DNA of 64,000 bases from the NCBI GenBank assembly GCA_965263325.1, contig CBDHGY010000002.1, positions 1,178,001 to 1,242,000 of the forward strand, in the 5' to 3' direction. The notes below the pieces were generated by a model. It was not told the DNA's origin and searched no databases. It saw nothing but the letters and a program-made list of their open reading frames with translations. Position numbers and translations under genes: made by a program. This DNA comes from CBDHGY01 sp965263325 (GTDB lineage Bacteria > Pseudomonadota > Alphaproteobacteria > Caulobacterales > Hyphomonadaceae). Shown here in pieces: positions 1 through 8,676 of the stretch; positions within the stretch are counted from its first letter, which is position 1, and the number at the start of each line of letters is the position of its first letter.

Positions 1-297
1 CTGAGCGACAGCGCGCACCACATCATGTTGGCGGGGTGCAAGCCCTTTTGCAATTTCATCCAGTGCATCTCGCCACCATTGGAAGCGAATTGCTCCCAAC
101 CCCGGTTCCGTCACGACTGTACGCACCCGCGCAAGTTCATACACAAAAGCATACAGCGCAATCAGCTGTCGGCGCTCAGATTCTGCTGCATAACGCGACG
201 ACAACCAACGATCTTCGTCTATGCGTTTCACCCGCGTATCGATTGCCTCCCATTGATCCGGGGACAGGATAGTGGCACTGACGGTCATCTGCCCCAT
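1..297 (-). CDS. Squalene/phytoene synthase family protein, N-terminal fragment
   Basis: This reading frame enters from the left edge, so only about the first 99 residues are visible. The segment with LYAFVYELARVR followed by a TEPGLGAIRFQWWRDALDEI-like stretch matches the N-terminal region of the trans-isoprenyl diphosphate synthase (squalene/phytoene synthase) superfamily as found in alphaproteobacteria. The catalytic aspartate motifs would lie outside the window. The start could be the ATG at 297 or the in-frame ATG at 288; neither has a strong Shine-Dalgarno sequence at ideal distance. It is transcribed divergently from sodB, from which it is separated by about 60 bases. The substrate cannot be read from the fragment: carotenoid or hopanoid precursor synthesis, or a role like the complex I assembly factor NDUFAF6, are all possible. 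Confidence 0.75.
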   Translation of the reverse strand, partial: MGQMTVSATILSPDQWEAIDTRVKRIDEDRWLSSRYAAESERRQLIALYAFVYELARVRTVVTEPGLGAIRFQWWRDALDEIAKGLAPRQHDVVRAVAQ

Positions 298-357
298 ATA
301 GGGGTTATGGGGCGCTAAGTCCCTCCACAAATTCAACTATCTGCACGGAGCGACTTC

Positions 358-963
358 ATGGCTTTCGACCTTCCTGACCTGCCTTATGGCCGCAGTGATC
401 TGGCCCCTCACATTTCTGAGGAAACGATCAATTTCCACTACGGGAAACACCATCAGGCCTATGTGAACAATCTCAACAAAATGACTGAAGGCACCGACCT
501 TGAGACCGCGTCCCTGGAAGACGTTATCCGCGCCGCTGACGATGACAGCTCGAAAGCTGGCCTTTTCAATAATGCCGCTCAAGTGTGGAACCACACGTTT
601 TACTGGCACTCGATGAAGCCGGGCGGCGGCGGCGAGCCGCATGGCGCTATCGCTGACAAGATCAAAGAAGACTTCGGATCATACGAAGAATTCGCTACGC
701 AGTTTAAGGCAGCCGGCGGCGGCCAATTCGGCTCAGGGTGGGCTTGGCTTGTGCTGAAAGGCGGCAAGCTGGAGATTATGAAAACTCCAAATGCTGAGAC
801 ACCTGTTACAGATAAGGCTTGCACGCCTCTGCTGACCATGGATGTCTGGGAGCATGCGTATTACCTAGATTATCAGAATTCTCGCCCGAACTATATGGCG
901 TCTTTCCTCGATAATCTGGTGAATTGGGATTTTGCGAACCAGAATCTCGCCGACGCTTCATAG
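358..963 (+). CDS. sodB: Superoxide dismutase (Fe type)
   Basis: The 201-residue protein converts superoxide to hydrogen peroxide and oxygen. The four metal ligands of the Fe/Mn family are visible: H27 (in NFHYGKHH), H79 (in WNHTFYW), D162 and H166 (in MDVWEHAYYLDYQN). The AAQVWNHTFYW segment with Q75 is typical of iron enzymes. There is no signal peptide, so the enzyme is expected in the cytoplasm. Length and start (an ATG preceded by a GGAG-like site) are normal. It is a single gene followed by a perfect rho-independent terminator that also separates it from the convergent EF-hand lipoprotein gene. Fe versus cambialistic Fe/Mn use is inferred from motifs only. Confidence 0.95.
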   Translation: MAFDLPDLPYGRSDLAPHISEETINFHYGKHHQAYVNNLNKMTEGTDLETASLEDVIRAADDDSSKAGLFNNAAQVWNHTFYWHSMKPGGGGEPHGAIADKIKEDFGSYEEFATQFKAAGGGQFGSGWAWLVLKGGKLEIMKTPNAETPVTDKACTPLLTMDVWEHAYYLDYQNSRPNYMASFLDNLVNWDFANQNLADAS

Positions 964-1054
964 CTGGCCGCACGCAGTAGAGATTTCTTGATCCAGTAAT
1001 CAAGACAGACAGTGAAGGCCGCGGCCGACGCACTCAACTCGAACTTTACTTAAG

Positions 1055-1083
1055 AGCCCGGCTAAGTTTGCCGGGCTTTTTTT
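1055..1083 (+). terminator. Rho-independent terminator of sodB
   Basis: An 8-bp perfect GC-rich stem (AGCCCGGC / GCCGGGCT) with a 7-base loop is followed directly by seven T residues on the plus strand. It touches the stop codon of the convergent lipoprotein gene. Confidence 0.92.
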
Positions 1084-1549
1084 ATTCGGATGCAAAATAT
1101 GCGTCGAATTCTTGTCGCGAGATTAGTTCGTCGCTGTTCATATCGGCGTCTAGCTTGAACAAACGATCGTAATCGGCGAACGATATTGTTGGAGTAGAGC
1201 CATCTACATCCCGGAAACAGGCTCTGAGTTCTGGATGCTGCGGCGCGTACGTATTCGAGAGCTCGGCATACTCTTCGATACTGCAGTGTGAAGACACCAA
1301 CCCATCTTCCGACGGGCTTAGCTTTGCAAACTCTGCTCTATTGAATTGCCGTGCCTCATAGGATGTGATCAGCCCATCCCCATTGAGATCATAGCGAAGA
1401 AACCGCTGCTCATGGCGTTGCTTACGATCGCTTTCTTGAGCAGCGCGAACATCCTCCACTGCCGGTTCCAGGGGGGCGGGTGGAGGCGAAGTGCCCGCAC
1501 ATGCCGAAGCCATAATAGCGATTGCTGCGATGCATATACTTCCGCGCAT
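1082..1549 (-). CDS. EF-hand domain lipoprotein
   Basis: The 155-residue product has a hydrophobic N-terminal signal ending in an MASAC segment, a permissive lipobox with the lipid-modified cysteine near residue 17, so it is probably anchored to an envelope membrane. A proline-rich linker follows. Two canonical 12-residue EF-hand loops are visible: DLNGDGLITSYE near residues 54-65 and DMNSDELISRQE near the C terminus, both with calcium-ligand acidic residues at positions 1, 3, 5 and 12. Calcium binding is therefore likely; no enzymatic domain is seen. It is monocistronic and convergent to sodB. Two extra cysteines in the middle part could form a disulfide. The biological role is unknown. Confidence 0.75.
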   Translation of the reverse strand: MRGSICIAAIAIMASACAGTSPPPAPLEPAVEDVRAAQESDRKQRHEQRFLRYDLNGDGLITSYEARQFNRAEFAKLSPSEDGLVSSHCSIEEYAELSNTYAPQHPELRACFRDVDGSTPTISFADYDRLFKLDADMNSDELISRQEFDAYFASE

Positions 1550-1621
1550 CTTCTTCTCTCCCTTAGTCTTTTAAGCATCCAAGAAAATACCATCGGTTTA
1601 AGGCCGCTAGATGGCAAATCG

Positions 1622-2653
1622 TTAGAAGCACTCAGCAACACGTGCGAGCCAGCGTTTCACCTCTTCACCGGGTTCATCGAGGGATTTACCGTGTCGCACT
1701 ACGACAAGATCTTTCTGCGGCACAACAATCGTGAATTGGCCTTCATAACCATTTGCAGAGAAACTCCCCGGCCCGCATAGGCCGAGCCACCAATGCGCCC
1801 CGTAAGCGAGGTCTTCGCACCCCTCCGGTTGTGGTGTCGGTGTTCGCGCATAATCGACCCAACCTTCGGGCAATATGCGCTTCCCATCCCAAACGCCGTC
1901 TCTGAGGTAGAGGTAACCAAACCGCGCAAAATCGCGCGCCGTGCAATAACAGAATGACGATCCGATAAATGTTCCTGTAGAATCGAATTTCGGAAGTGGT
2001 GAACGCATACCAATGGGAACAAACAATTCATCGAACATAAAAGTTCGAAACGCATCGCCTGATTTACCCAGCACGCGCGAGGCGATCTGAGACACGATAT
2101 TGGAGGTGCCGCTCGAATAGAGCCAATGCGTATCCGGGGCGTGCTCTAGAGGGCGATTGATTGCATAGCCAGCGACATTCTCTGAGCCTTCGCCGAACAA
2201 CATTTCAATCACGTGAGAGACGCCCGCGTCCACATAGTCTTCATTCCAACTAAGGCCGCTCGACATACGCAGCAAATGATCAAGAGTTATCTCGCGGCGT
2301 GGATCATCTGCAGACTGCCATTCTGGGACGTCAGCGGGTGCATGAACATCGAGCTTGCTATCTCGCACGAGAATGCCAATTAGCGCCTGCGTTATGGACT
2401 TTGCTTTGGACCATGACGGATAGGTGTCGCCCGCCAGATAACCGTCATTGTATCGTTCACAGACGATTGCGCCGCCCTGAACGACTAGTAACGCATGCGT
2501 TTCACCCATGGATACTGGATTAGAGAATGCAAGATCTAGTAACTTGTTCAGCTCTGCCGCATCAACGCTTTCGGATAAGTCCGCCTCCGGCCAGCGCTCG
2601 GTTGGCCAAGGCATATTTTCAGGATGCTTGGGAAGGATAGGAAGATCAGCCAT
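1622..2653 (-). CDS. Beta-lactamase-fold serine hydrolase (class C / NylB-like)
   Basis: The 343-residue protein belongs to the serine beta-lactamase-like superfamily that includes esterases, D-aminopeptidases and 6-aminohexanoate-dimer hydrolase. The SxxK motif is S82-K-A-K85 within WSKAKSI, preceded by the DTYPSW lead-in typical of NylB relatives, and the second motif is Y179-S-S. A DHLLRMSSGLSW segment fits the same group. No signal peptide is visible, so it should be cytoplasmic, which argues against a resistance beta-lactamase. It is a single gene lying downstream of, and co-directional with, the rplQ terminator. The substrate cannot be inferred. Confidence 0.8.
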   Translation of the reverse strand: MADLPILPKHPENMPWPTERWPEADLSESVDAAELNKLLDLAFSNPVSMGETHALLVVQGGAIVCERYNDGYLAGDTYPSWSKAKSITQALIGILVRDSKLDVHAPADVPEWQSADDPRREITLDHLLRMSSGLSWNEDYVDAGVSHVIEMLFGEGSENVAGYAINRPLEHAPDTHWLYSSGTSNIVSQIASRVLGKSGDAFRTFMFDELFVPIGMRSPLPKFDSTGTFIGSSFCYCTARDFARFGYLYLRDGVWDGKRILPEGWVDYARTPTPQPEGCEDLAYGAHWWLGLCGPGSFSANGYEGQFTIVVPQKDLVVVRHGKSLDEPGEEVKRWLARVAECF

Positions 2654-2685
2654 CCCATATCCTAAGGCTCAACGCGAAAAGCGCA

Positions 2686-2715
2686 AAGAAAAAGCCCGGC
2701 ATTTCCGCCGGGCTT
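2686..2715 (-). terminator. Terminator after rplQ, end of the alpha operon
   Basis: On the minus strand a 9-bp stem (AAGCCCGGC / GCCGGGCTT read on plus) with a 6-base loop is followed by a T-rich run (TTTTTCTTTG). It lies just past the rplQ stop and closes the long ribosomal protein transcript. Confidence 0.9.
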
Positions 2716-2740
2716 CTTAAATCAAAACTGATGGAAAGCT

Positions 2741-3163
2741 CTAAGCTTCTTCCATCTCCATTTCGGCTTCGTGACGCGCGCGGTCTTCTGCGCCTTTCGC
2801 GTCTTCGTCGCGGTCGACGAGTTCAATAACCGCCATCGGCGCATTGTCACCATAGCGGTAGCCAGCTTTGAGAACGCGCGTATAGCCACCATTGCGATCT
2901 GCGTAACGATCACCCATTACCTCAAACAGCTTCTTTACCGCGTCTTTGTCACGAATCCGAGCGATCGCGCGGCGGCGAGACGCAAGATCACCTTTCTTCG
3001 CCAGCGTGACCAGCTTGTCCATGATTGGCTTCATCTCTTTTGCTTTTGGCAGCGTTGTGACGATCTGCTCGTGCTTGATGAGGGAAGCAGCCATATTCGC
3101 GAACATCGCTTTGCGGTGCGATGAGGTGCGGTTCAGTTTGCGGTGTGCAATGCCGTGGCGCAT
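2741..3163 (-). CDS. rplQ: 50S ribosomal protein L17
   Basis: The N terminus MRHGIAHRKLNRTSSHRKAM and the TLPKAKEMKP segment are diagnostic of L17, a large-subunit protein near the exit tunnel. At 140 residues it is somewhat longer than the E. coli form; the extra length is an acidic, Glu/Met-rich C-terminal tail (about residues 118-140). It is the last gene of the alpha operon, 37 bases after rpoA. Confidence 0.97.
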   Translation of the reverse strand: MRHGIAHRKLNRTSSHRKAMFANMAASLIKHEQIVTTLPKAKEMKPIMDKLVTLAKKGDLASRRRAIARIRDKDAVKKLFEVMGDRYADRNGGYTRVLKAGYRYGDNAPMAVIELVDRDEDAKGAEDRARHEAEMEMEEA

Positions 3164-3200
3164 GGGTTTTCTCCGATGGGCGCTTTGCCCCGTTTAGATC

Positions 3201-4244
3201 CTACAAATGGTCGTCGTACTTTTTTGCGAGACCTTCAATATCCTCAGGTGGCCAATCCGGTACTTCCATGCCGAGATGCAAGCCCATACCTGCCAGAACT
3301 TCCTTGATCTCGTTGAGAGACTTCCGGCCGAAGTTTGGCGTGCGAAGCATCTCTGCCTCAGATTTCTGGATAAGGTCCCCGATATAGACTATATTATCAT
3401 TCTTCAGGCAGTTGGCTGAGCGAACCGAAAGCTCGAGCTCGTCAACTTTCTTAAGAAGGACCGGGTTGAAGCCGAGATCCTGATCATCGCTTGAAGAGCT
3501 ATCTTCGACAACTGGCTCTTCGAAGGTGATGAAGAGCTGGAGCTGATCCTGAAGAATGCGCGCCGCGTAGGCCACTGCATCTTCCGGCGTAACCGAACCG
3601 TCTGTCTCAACGTTCAGTGTCAGCTTATCGTAATCAAGAACTTGGCCTTCGCGGGTGTCCTCAACAACGTAACCGACGCGGCGAACTGGCGAGTAAATCG
3701 CATCAACTGGGATATGACCAATCGCTGCATCTTCCGCACGGTTCTGGACAGCTGGCACGTAGCCTTTGCCGGATGAAACGGTGAATTCCATACGAACGTC
3801 AGCGCCATCATCCAGATGGCAAAGGACGAGATTCGGGTTCAGGATTTTCGCATCGCCCGGCGTGTCAATCTGACCGGCCTTAACCGGACCGGGACCGGAC
3901 GCTTTCAGCACCATGCGCTTCTCGCCTTCCGAGATCATCTCAATCGCGACCTGCTTCAGATTCAAAACGATATTTGTGACGTCCTCACGAACACCTGGAA
4001 TGGAAGAAAACTCGTGAACCACACCGTCAATCTGTACTGACGTGATGGCTGCTCCCTGAAGCGAAGACAGGAGAACCCTGCGAAGCGAGTTACCAAGAGT
4101 TGTTCCGAAACCGCGCTCAAGCGGCTCGATCACAAGCTTGGCTTTCCGACGTGGGTCAGCGCCTGGCTCTATAACCGGACGGTTTGGACGGATCAGTTCT
4201 TTCCAGTTCTTATCGTTGACTGGTGCGGTGGCGATATCGGACAT
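3201..4244 (-). CDS. rpoA: DNA-directed RNA polymerase alpha subunit
   Basis: The 347-residue protein has the alpha N-terminal dimerisation domain (about 1-235; LERGFGTTLGNSLRRVLLSS is the classic assembly segment) and a C-terminal domain that contacts DNA and activators. In the latter, SVRSANCLKNDNI contains the residues equivalent to E. coli R265, N268 and C269 that bind UP elements. Length is slightly above the usual 329-340. It sits between rpsK and rplQ as in most bacteria. Confidence 0.98.
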   Translation of the reverse strand: MSDIATAPVNDKNWKELIRPNRPVIEPGADPRRKAKLVIEPLERGFGTTLGNSLRRVLLSSLQGAAITSVQIDGVVHEFSSIPGVREDVTNIVLNLKQVAIEMISEGEKRMVLKASGPGPVKAGQIDTPGDAKILNPNLVLCHLDDGADVRMEFTVSSGKGYVPAVQNRAEDAAIGHIPVDAIYSPVRRVGYVVEDTREGQVLDYDKLTLNVETDGSVTPEDAVAYAARILQDQLQLFITFEEPVVEDSSSSDDQDLGFNPVLLKKVDELELSVRSANCLKNDNIVYIGDLIQKSEAEMLRTPNFGRKSLNEIKEVLAGMGLHLGMEVPDWPPEDIEGLAKKYDDHL

Positions 4245-4298
4245 GCGGCCCGTGCCTCCCTTTGTGTGTGATTGAAAACCGTTAGCTAAAAACTTCTT

Positions 4299-4688
4299 CT
4301 ATACGCGGCGACGCTTAGGTGGGCGGCAGCCATTGTGCGGGATTGGTGTGCAATCACGGATCGATGTGATTGTAATTCCAATCGCTTGCAGCGCGCGAAG
4401 AGCTGATTCTCGTCCTGACCCCGGGCCGCGAACATTTACTTCCAATGTCTGGATGCCATGCTCTTGAGCTTTTTTTCCGGCGTCTTCCGCAGCGACCTGA
4501 GCCGCATAAGGGGTCGACTTTCGAGACCCTTTAAAACCCATCGCTCCAGCTGAGGACCAGGATATTGCATTTCCCTGAGCATCGGAAATCGTGATCATCG
4601 TATTGTTGAATGATGAGTTCACGTGAGCAATGCCAGAGGTGATATTTTTTCGTTCGCGCTTGCGAACACGAGATGCATCGCGGGCCAT
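4299..4688 (-). CDS. rpsK: 30S ribosomal protein S11
   Basis: A 129-residue platform protein of the small subunit, recognised by the INVRGPGSGRESALRAL-like core (here VNVRGPGSGRESALRAL) and the invariant C terminus CTPIPHNGCRPPKRRRV. Length is standard. It follows rpsM by 9 bases and precedes rpoA by 54 bases. Confidence 0.98.
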   Translation of the reverse strand: MARDASRVRKRERKNITSGIAHVNSSFNNTMITISDAQGNAISWSSAGAMGFKGSRKSTPYAAQVAAEDAGKKAQEHGIQTLEVNVRGPGSGRESALRALQAIGITITSIRDCTPIPHNGCRPPKRRRV

Positions 4689-4697
4689 ATCAGTTTC

Positions 4698-5066
4698 CTA
4701 TTTTTTCTTACCAGCAATCGGTTTTGCTGGGCCTTTGCGGGTACGCGCATTCGTGTGCGTGCGCTGACCGCGAACAGGAAGCTTACGGCGGTGACGGAGT
4801 CCGCGGTAACAACCAAGGTCCATAAGGCGTTTGATGTTCATGGAAACTTCACGGCGCAAATCACCTTCAACAAGGTAATCAGCGTCGATTGTTTCACGGA
4901 TCTGGATGACTTCTGCATCCGACAGGTCTGCAACGCGGCGCGCTGGCTCAATGCCGACCTTTTCTGTAATTTCTTTCGCCATCGCCGGCCCAATGCCGTG
5001 AATGTAGCGCAGCGCGATTTCCACGCGCTTGTTTGTGGGTATGTTTACACCTGCTATGCGAGCCAC
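4698..5066 (-). CDS. rpsM: 30S ribosomal protein S13 (GTG start)
   Basis: S13 forms head-domain bridges to the large subunit and touches P-site tRNA. The canonical N terminus ARIAGVNIPTNKRVE is preceded by a GTG at 5066, and an AAGGAG ribosome binding site lies 9 bases upstream, so the GTG start (122 residues) is preferred over an upstream ATG at 5135 that would add 23 unconserved residues. The HTNARTRKGPAKPI tail is typical. About 209 bases separate it from adk; nothing else coding is seen there. Confidence 0.96.
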   Translation of the reverse strand: MARIAGVNIPTNKRVEIALRYIHGIGPAMAKEITEKVGIEPARRVADLSDAEVIQIRETIDADYLVEGDLRREVSMNIKRLMDLGCYRGLRHRRKLPVRGQRTHTNARTRKGPAKPIAGKKK

Positions 5067-5275
5067 GGGGCTTTGCTCCTTACCATGCCGAAAAGCGCTG
5101 CATCTCGCGATGGCTATTTTGCCCCGCGCCCACAACGCTCGCTTCTTTACGAATTGCCGGGGTTTAGGCCTTCAAAAGCCCTGCGTCAATAAGAGATTTC
5201 GCAATTTCTGCGGTTTGTTTGGCTTTAGACACAACCTCTTGAGATAGCGGTGGAAAACCTACCTGATTAGGCGGC

Positions 5276-5869
5276 TTATGACGTGCCTGGATCAACGTCT
5301 GCAGGCACTGGCCCCAGAACTTTATCGATGGCGTTCGCAACCTCGTCGATACTTGCCATACCGTTCACTTCAGTGAGCTTGCCTTGCTCAGCGTAAACAG
5401 GAACGAGCGGAGCCGTATCCGCATTGTACTTGGCAAGCCGCGTCTTGAACGTTTCGGGGTTGTCGTCCTTTCGGCCTTCTTCCTCAAAGCGTTTCGTGAT
5501 GCGGTTCACCAGCGCGTCCTCATCCACCATAATGCGAATGACTTTGTCGACTTTTGACCCCCGGCGCTCCAGCAACTCATCAAGCGCTTCAGCCTGACCG
5601 ATTGTCCGCGGAAATCCGTCAAAAATGAACCCCGGTGCGTTTTCATGCAGGGTAAGCTGCTCATCGATTAGGCTAATAACGATACCATCCGTCACAAGGC
5701 CGCCTTCATCCATAATCTTTGCGACGCTTTTTCCAAGCTCAGTACCGGATGCCCGCGCTGCTCGTAACATGTCGCCTGTTGATAGCTGGATGTAGCCGCG
5801 CTCCGAAACCAGGCGTTTGGCCTGCGTGCCTTTACCTGCCGCTGGCGGTCCAAAAAGGATCAGGTTCAC
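5276..5869 (-). CDS. adk: Adenylate kinase (short form)
   Basis: The enzyme interconverts ATP + AMP and two ADP. The P-loop GPPAAGKGTQ is at residues 7-16, followed by STGDMLR and the DGFPRTIGQA AMP-binding segment. At 197 residues it lacks the long zinc-type LID insertion: the LID region is reduced to a short RFEEEGRKDDNPE segment. Its ATG overlaps the secY stop codon (ATGA), indicating translational coupling, the usual secY-adk arrangement. Confidence 0.97.
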   Translation of the reverse strand: MNLILFGPPAAGKGTQAKRLVSERGYIQLSTGDMLRAARASGTELGKSVAKIMDEGGLVTDGIVISLIDEQLTLHENAPGFIFDGFPRTIGQAEALDELLERRGSKVDKVIRIMVDEDALVNRITKRFEEEGRKDDNPETFKTRLAKYNADTAPLVPVYAEQGKLTEVNGMASIDEVANAIDKVLGPVPADVDPGTS

Positions 5870-7269
5870 TTCTTGCGCCCTCCCAGTTTCGACTTCTTGA
5901 TCAAGTTCTCATATTGATGCGCGACCAGATGCGACTGGATTTGTGTGACGGTGTCAATAGTTACCGACACGATAATCAAGAGCGACATTCCGTTGAAAAA
6001 GGACGGAATTTGCTGGGAATACTCTAACCTTAATATCTCAGGCAAGACACAGACGAATACCAAATATGCCGTGCCGATGACGGTCAGGCGGGTCAATACG
6101 TAGTCGAGGTATTCAGCGGTATTCTTGCCCGGACGTATGCCAGGAATAAAGCCGCCATATTTGCGAAGATTGTCTGCCGTCTCCTCCGGATTGAAAACAA
6201 TCGACGTGTAGAAGAACGTAAAGAAGGCAATCAATACACCATAAAGAATAATATAACCCGGCGTATTTTGCCCCACATAAGAGACCAAAGTCTGCAAGAA
6301 ACCGCCGCCCGCTGCGCCGGCCGCAACAGCGCCATCTGCACCCGCTTGAGTTGCCGCATCCGCCACAGCAGCCGCGCCGCCGCCTGTGATGTTGAGCAAA
6401 GTGAGCGGTAAACCGACGATCGCAATCGCGAAGATTGGCGGGATCACACCAGACACGTTGAGCTTCATTGGCAAGAAGGAGGACTGACCTTGAGCTCCAG
6501 CCTGATTGGCCGCTTGACGTTTGGGATACTGGATTAACAATCGCCGCTGTGCGCGCTCAATAAACACGATAAACAAGATCAGCGCTGCCATCATGATCAG
6601 GAACAAGAAGATGAAGGTGATGTTGGCAGACGTTTCGTTCGCACTCCTGAGCGCCTGGATCATTGCAGTTGGCAGCTCAGCCACAATCCCTGCGAAGATG
6701 ATGAGCGAAATTCCGTTCCCTACGCCGCGGGCCGTGACCTGCTCACCGAGCCACATCAGGAACATAGTACCACCCGTAAGCGACACGACAGACGACAAAA
6801 TGAAGAAGCCGTAGCCAATCGAGTCCAGTTTGAAATTCGCAAGACCGAAAGATATTCCGAGGCTCTGAACGATGGCGAAAAGCAAGGTCAGGTACCGGGT
6901 GTACTGATTGATTTGTTTCCGCCCGGACTCGCCCTCTTTCTTCAGCTTTTCCAGAGCTGGGGACGCCGATGTCATCATCTGAATGATGATCGATGCGGTA
7001 ATGTAAGGCATCACATTAAGCGCAAAAATTCCCATACGCTCAAGCGCGCCGCCGCCGAGCACGTTCCATGTCCCGAGAATGCCGCCCTGCTGGGATTGGA
7101 AGAACTGTGCGTATTGATCCGGATTAATGCCGGGCACAGGAAGGAATGTACCGATCCTGTAAATGACGAGAATAAACAGCGTAAACAGGATACGCTTTTG
7201 GAGATCTTTCGCTTTGCCGAAGGAGCCGAGCCCCGCTCCGCGCGCCATTTGCTGGGATGCTGTCGCCAC
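5866..7269 (-). CDS. secY: Protein translocase subunit SecY (GTG start)
   Basis: Core channel of the Sec translocon, with ten predicted membrane segments. The cytoplasmic KRQAANQAGAQ loop and the NTAEYLDYVLTRLT segment fit SecY. The start is GTG at 7269 with an AGGAGGAG site just upstream. At 467 residues it is longer than the usual 435-445, mainly because residues about 296-323 form a low-complexity Ala/Gly-rich insertion in the predicted periplasmic loop before the LVSYVGQNTPGYIILYG helix. It lies downstream of rplO in the spc operon. Confidence 0.97.
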   Translation of the reverse strand: MATASQQMARGAGLGSFGKAKDLQKRILFTLFILVIYRIGTFLPVPGINPDQYAQFFQSQQGGILGTWNVLGGGALERMGIFALNVMPYITASIIIQMMTSASPALEKLKKEGESGRKQINQYTRYLTLLFAIVQSLGISFGLANFKLDSIGYGFFILSSVVSLTGGTMFLMWLGEQVTARGVGNGISLIIFAGIVAELPTAMIQALRSANETSANITFIFLFLIMMAALILFIVFIERAQRRLLIQYPKRQAANQAGAQGQSSFLPMKLNVSGVIPPIFAIAIVGLPLTLLNITGGGAAAVADAATQAGADGAVAAGAAGGGFLQTLVSYVGQNTPGYIILYGVLIAFFTFFYTSIVFNPEETADNLRKYGGFIPGIRPGKNTAEYLDYVLTRLTVIGTAYLVFVCVLPEILRLEYSQQIPSFFNGMSLLIIVSVTIDTVTQIQSHLVAHQYENLIKKSKLGGRKK

Positions 7270-7357
7270 GAAGGCTCCTCCTCATACTTACTCTCAAACC
7301 CAAACCGCCACCAAGATCGGTGGCGGAAGGTGATTTGTGAAGGGGTGGTGCGTTTTT

Positions 7358-7834
7358 TTACGCGTCAGCTGTTGCAGCTTTGCCCGTCACAGTTACGTTC
7401 CCGCCTGCTTTTTCAACAGCTTCAATTGCAGCTTTCGATGCGCCCGTCACGGTAATTTTTGCATTCTTAGGTGCGTCACCTTTTGCAAGTAGGCGCACAC
7501 CGTCGCGAATACGGCGAACGAGGCCCGCTTCAACCAGCGTTTCTTCAGTGATATTGGACGCATCCAGCTTCCCAGCGTCAATCGCTTTTGCAACGCGGCC
7601 AATATTGACCTCAGTATAGTCCTTGCGATTTCGTGAGGTGAACCCACGCTTTGGCAAACGCATATAGATCGGCATCTGCCCGCCTTCAAAGCCATTCAGC
7701 GCCACACCCGAACGAGACTTCTGGCCCTTAACGCCGCGTCCGCCCGTTTTGCCCTTACCGGACCCTACACCGCGGCCAATGCGCTTACGCTGCTTAGTAG
7801 AACCTGGGGCTGGTTTTAGTTCGTTGAGTTTCAT
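7358..7834 (-). CDS. rplO: 50S ribosomal protein L15
   Basis: Recognised by the N-terminal KLNELKPAPGSTKQRKRIGRG and the GGRGVKGQKSRSG segment, which form the long rRNA-penetrating extension of L15. The 158-residue length is normal for alphaproteobacteria. It lies between rpmD and secY. Confidence 0.97.
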   Translation of the reverse strand: MKLNELKPAPGSTKQRKRIGRGVGSGKGKTGGRGVKGQKSRSGVALNGFEGGQMPIYMRLPKRGFTSRNRKDYTEVNIGRVAKAIDAGKLDASNITEETLVEAGLVRRIRDGVRLLAKGDAPKNAKITVTGASKAAIEAVEKAGGNVTVTGKAATADA

Positions 7835-7873
7835 ATCTCAGTCTCCAGCACGGAAATGGCCGCGCGGTTTTCT

Positions 7874-8059
7874 CTAATCTTCTACAATTTCGACCATGTG
7901 AGCGACTTTATTGATCATGCCGCGCACAGCTGGCGTATCTTCCAGAGTGCGTGTGCGACCAACTTTATTCAGGCCGAGGCCAACCAGCGTATCACGCTGA
8001 GTTTGCTTGCGGCGAATCGGGCTGCCAGTTTGACGGACGGTGATGGTTTTCTTGGCCAT
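7874..8059 (-). CDS. rpmD: 50S ribosomal protein L30
   Basis: A 61-residue protein with the L30 core VRQTGSPIRRKQTQRDTLVGLGL, followed by the NKVGRTRTLEDTPAVRGM strand. Standard size; placed between rpsE and rplO as usual. Confidence 0.96.
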   Translation of the reverse strand: MAKKTITVRQTGSPIRRKQTQRDTLVGLGLNKVGRTRTLEDTPAVRGMINKVAHMVEIVED

Positions 8060-8081
8060 GTCGTATCTGCCTTCTTATCCC

Positions 8082-8666
8082 TTAAGACGTCGCTTCTGCC
8101 ATGCCGGCTTCAGACGCACCGTCTGCGCGGCGACCAACAACATCCTGAACTTTCATACCACGCTTTGATGCAACAGAACGTGGGCTTGCCTGCTCTTTTA
8201 GTGCATCGAATGTGGCGCGAACCATATTGTACGGGTTGGACGAACCAATCGACTTGCCGACAACATCCTGCACGCCGAGTACTTCCATAACCGCGCGCAT
8301 CGGACCACCCGCGATCACACCAGTCCCAGGAGGCGCTGCGCGAAGCACGACCTTACCTGCACCGTGACGACCTTTGCCATCATGGTGAAGTGTACGGCCT
8401 TCACGAAGCGGCACGCGAACCATGTTGCGCTTGGCTTCTTCGGTTGCTTTGCGGATCGCCTCAGGCACCTCGCGGGCTTTACCTTTACCAAATCCCGCGC
8501 GGCCTTTTTGGTCACCGACAACAACCAGAGCTGCAAAACCGAAATTCTTACCGCCCTTCACTGTTTTCGCGACACGGTTGATGCCAACCAGCTTGTCGAT
8601 CAGATCGCTCTGCTCTTCATCGCGATCCCGGCGACGTCCGCGTCCTCTGCCTTTTTCTTCAGCCAT
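8082..8666 (-). CDS. rpsE: 30S ribosomal protein S5
   Basis: S5 contributes to decoding fidelity. The double-stranded RNA-binding core VNRVAKTVKGG (here INRVAKTVKGGKNFGF), GKAREVPEAIRKA and the C-terminal PYNMVRATFDAL are all present. The 194 residues exceed E. coli S5 by about 27: the extra length is a charged Gly/Arg/Asp-rich N terminus (about 20 residues) and a C-terminal tail after VASKRGMKVQDVVGRR. Confidence 0.97.
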   Translation of the reverse strand: MAEEKGRGRGRRRDRDEEQSDLIDKLVGINRVAKTVKGGKNFGFAALVVVGDQKGRAGFGKGKAREVPEAIRKATEEAKRNMVRVPLREGRTLHHDGKGRHGAGKVVLRAAPPGTGVIAGGPMRAVMEVLGVQDVVGKSIGSSNPYNMVRATFDALKEQASPRSVASKRGMKVQDVVGRRADGASEAGMAEATS

Positions 8667-8676
8667 CCTGAATCTC

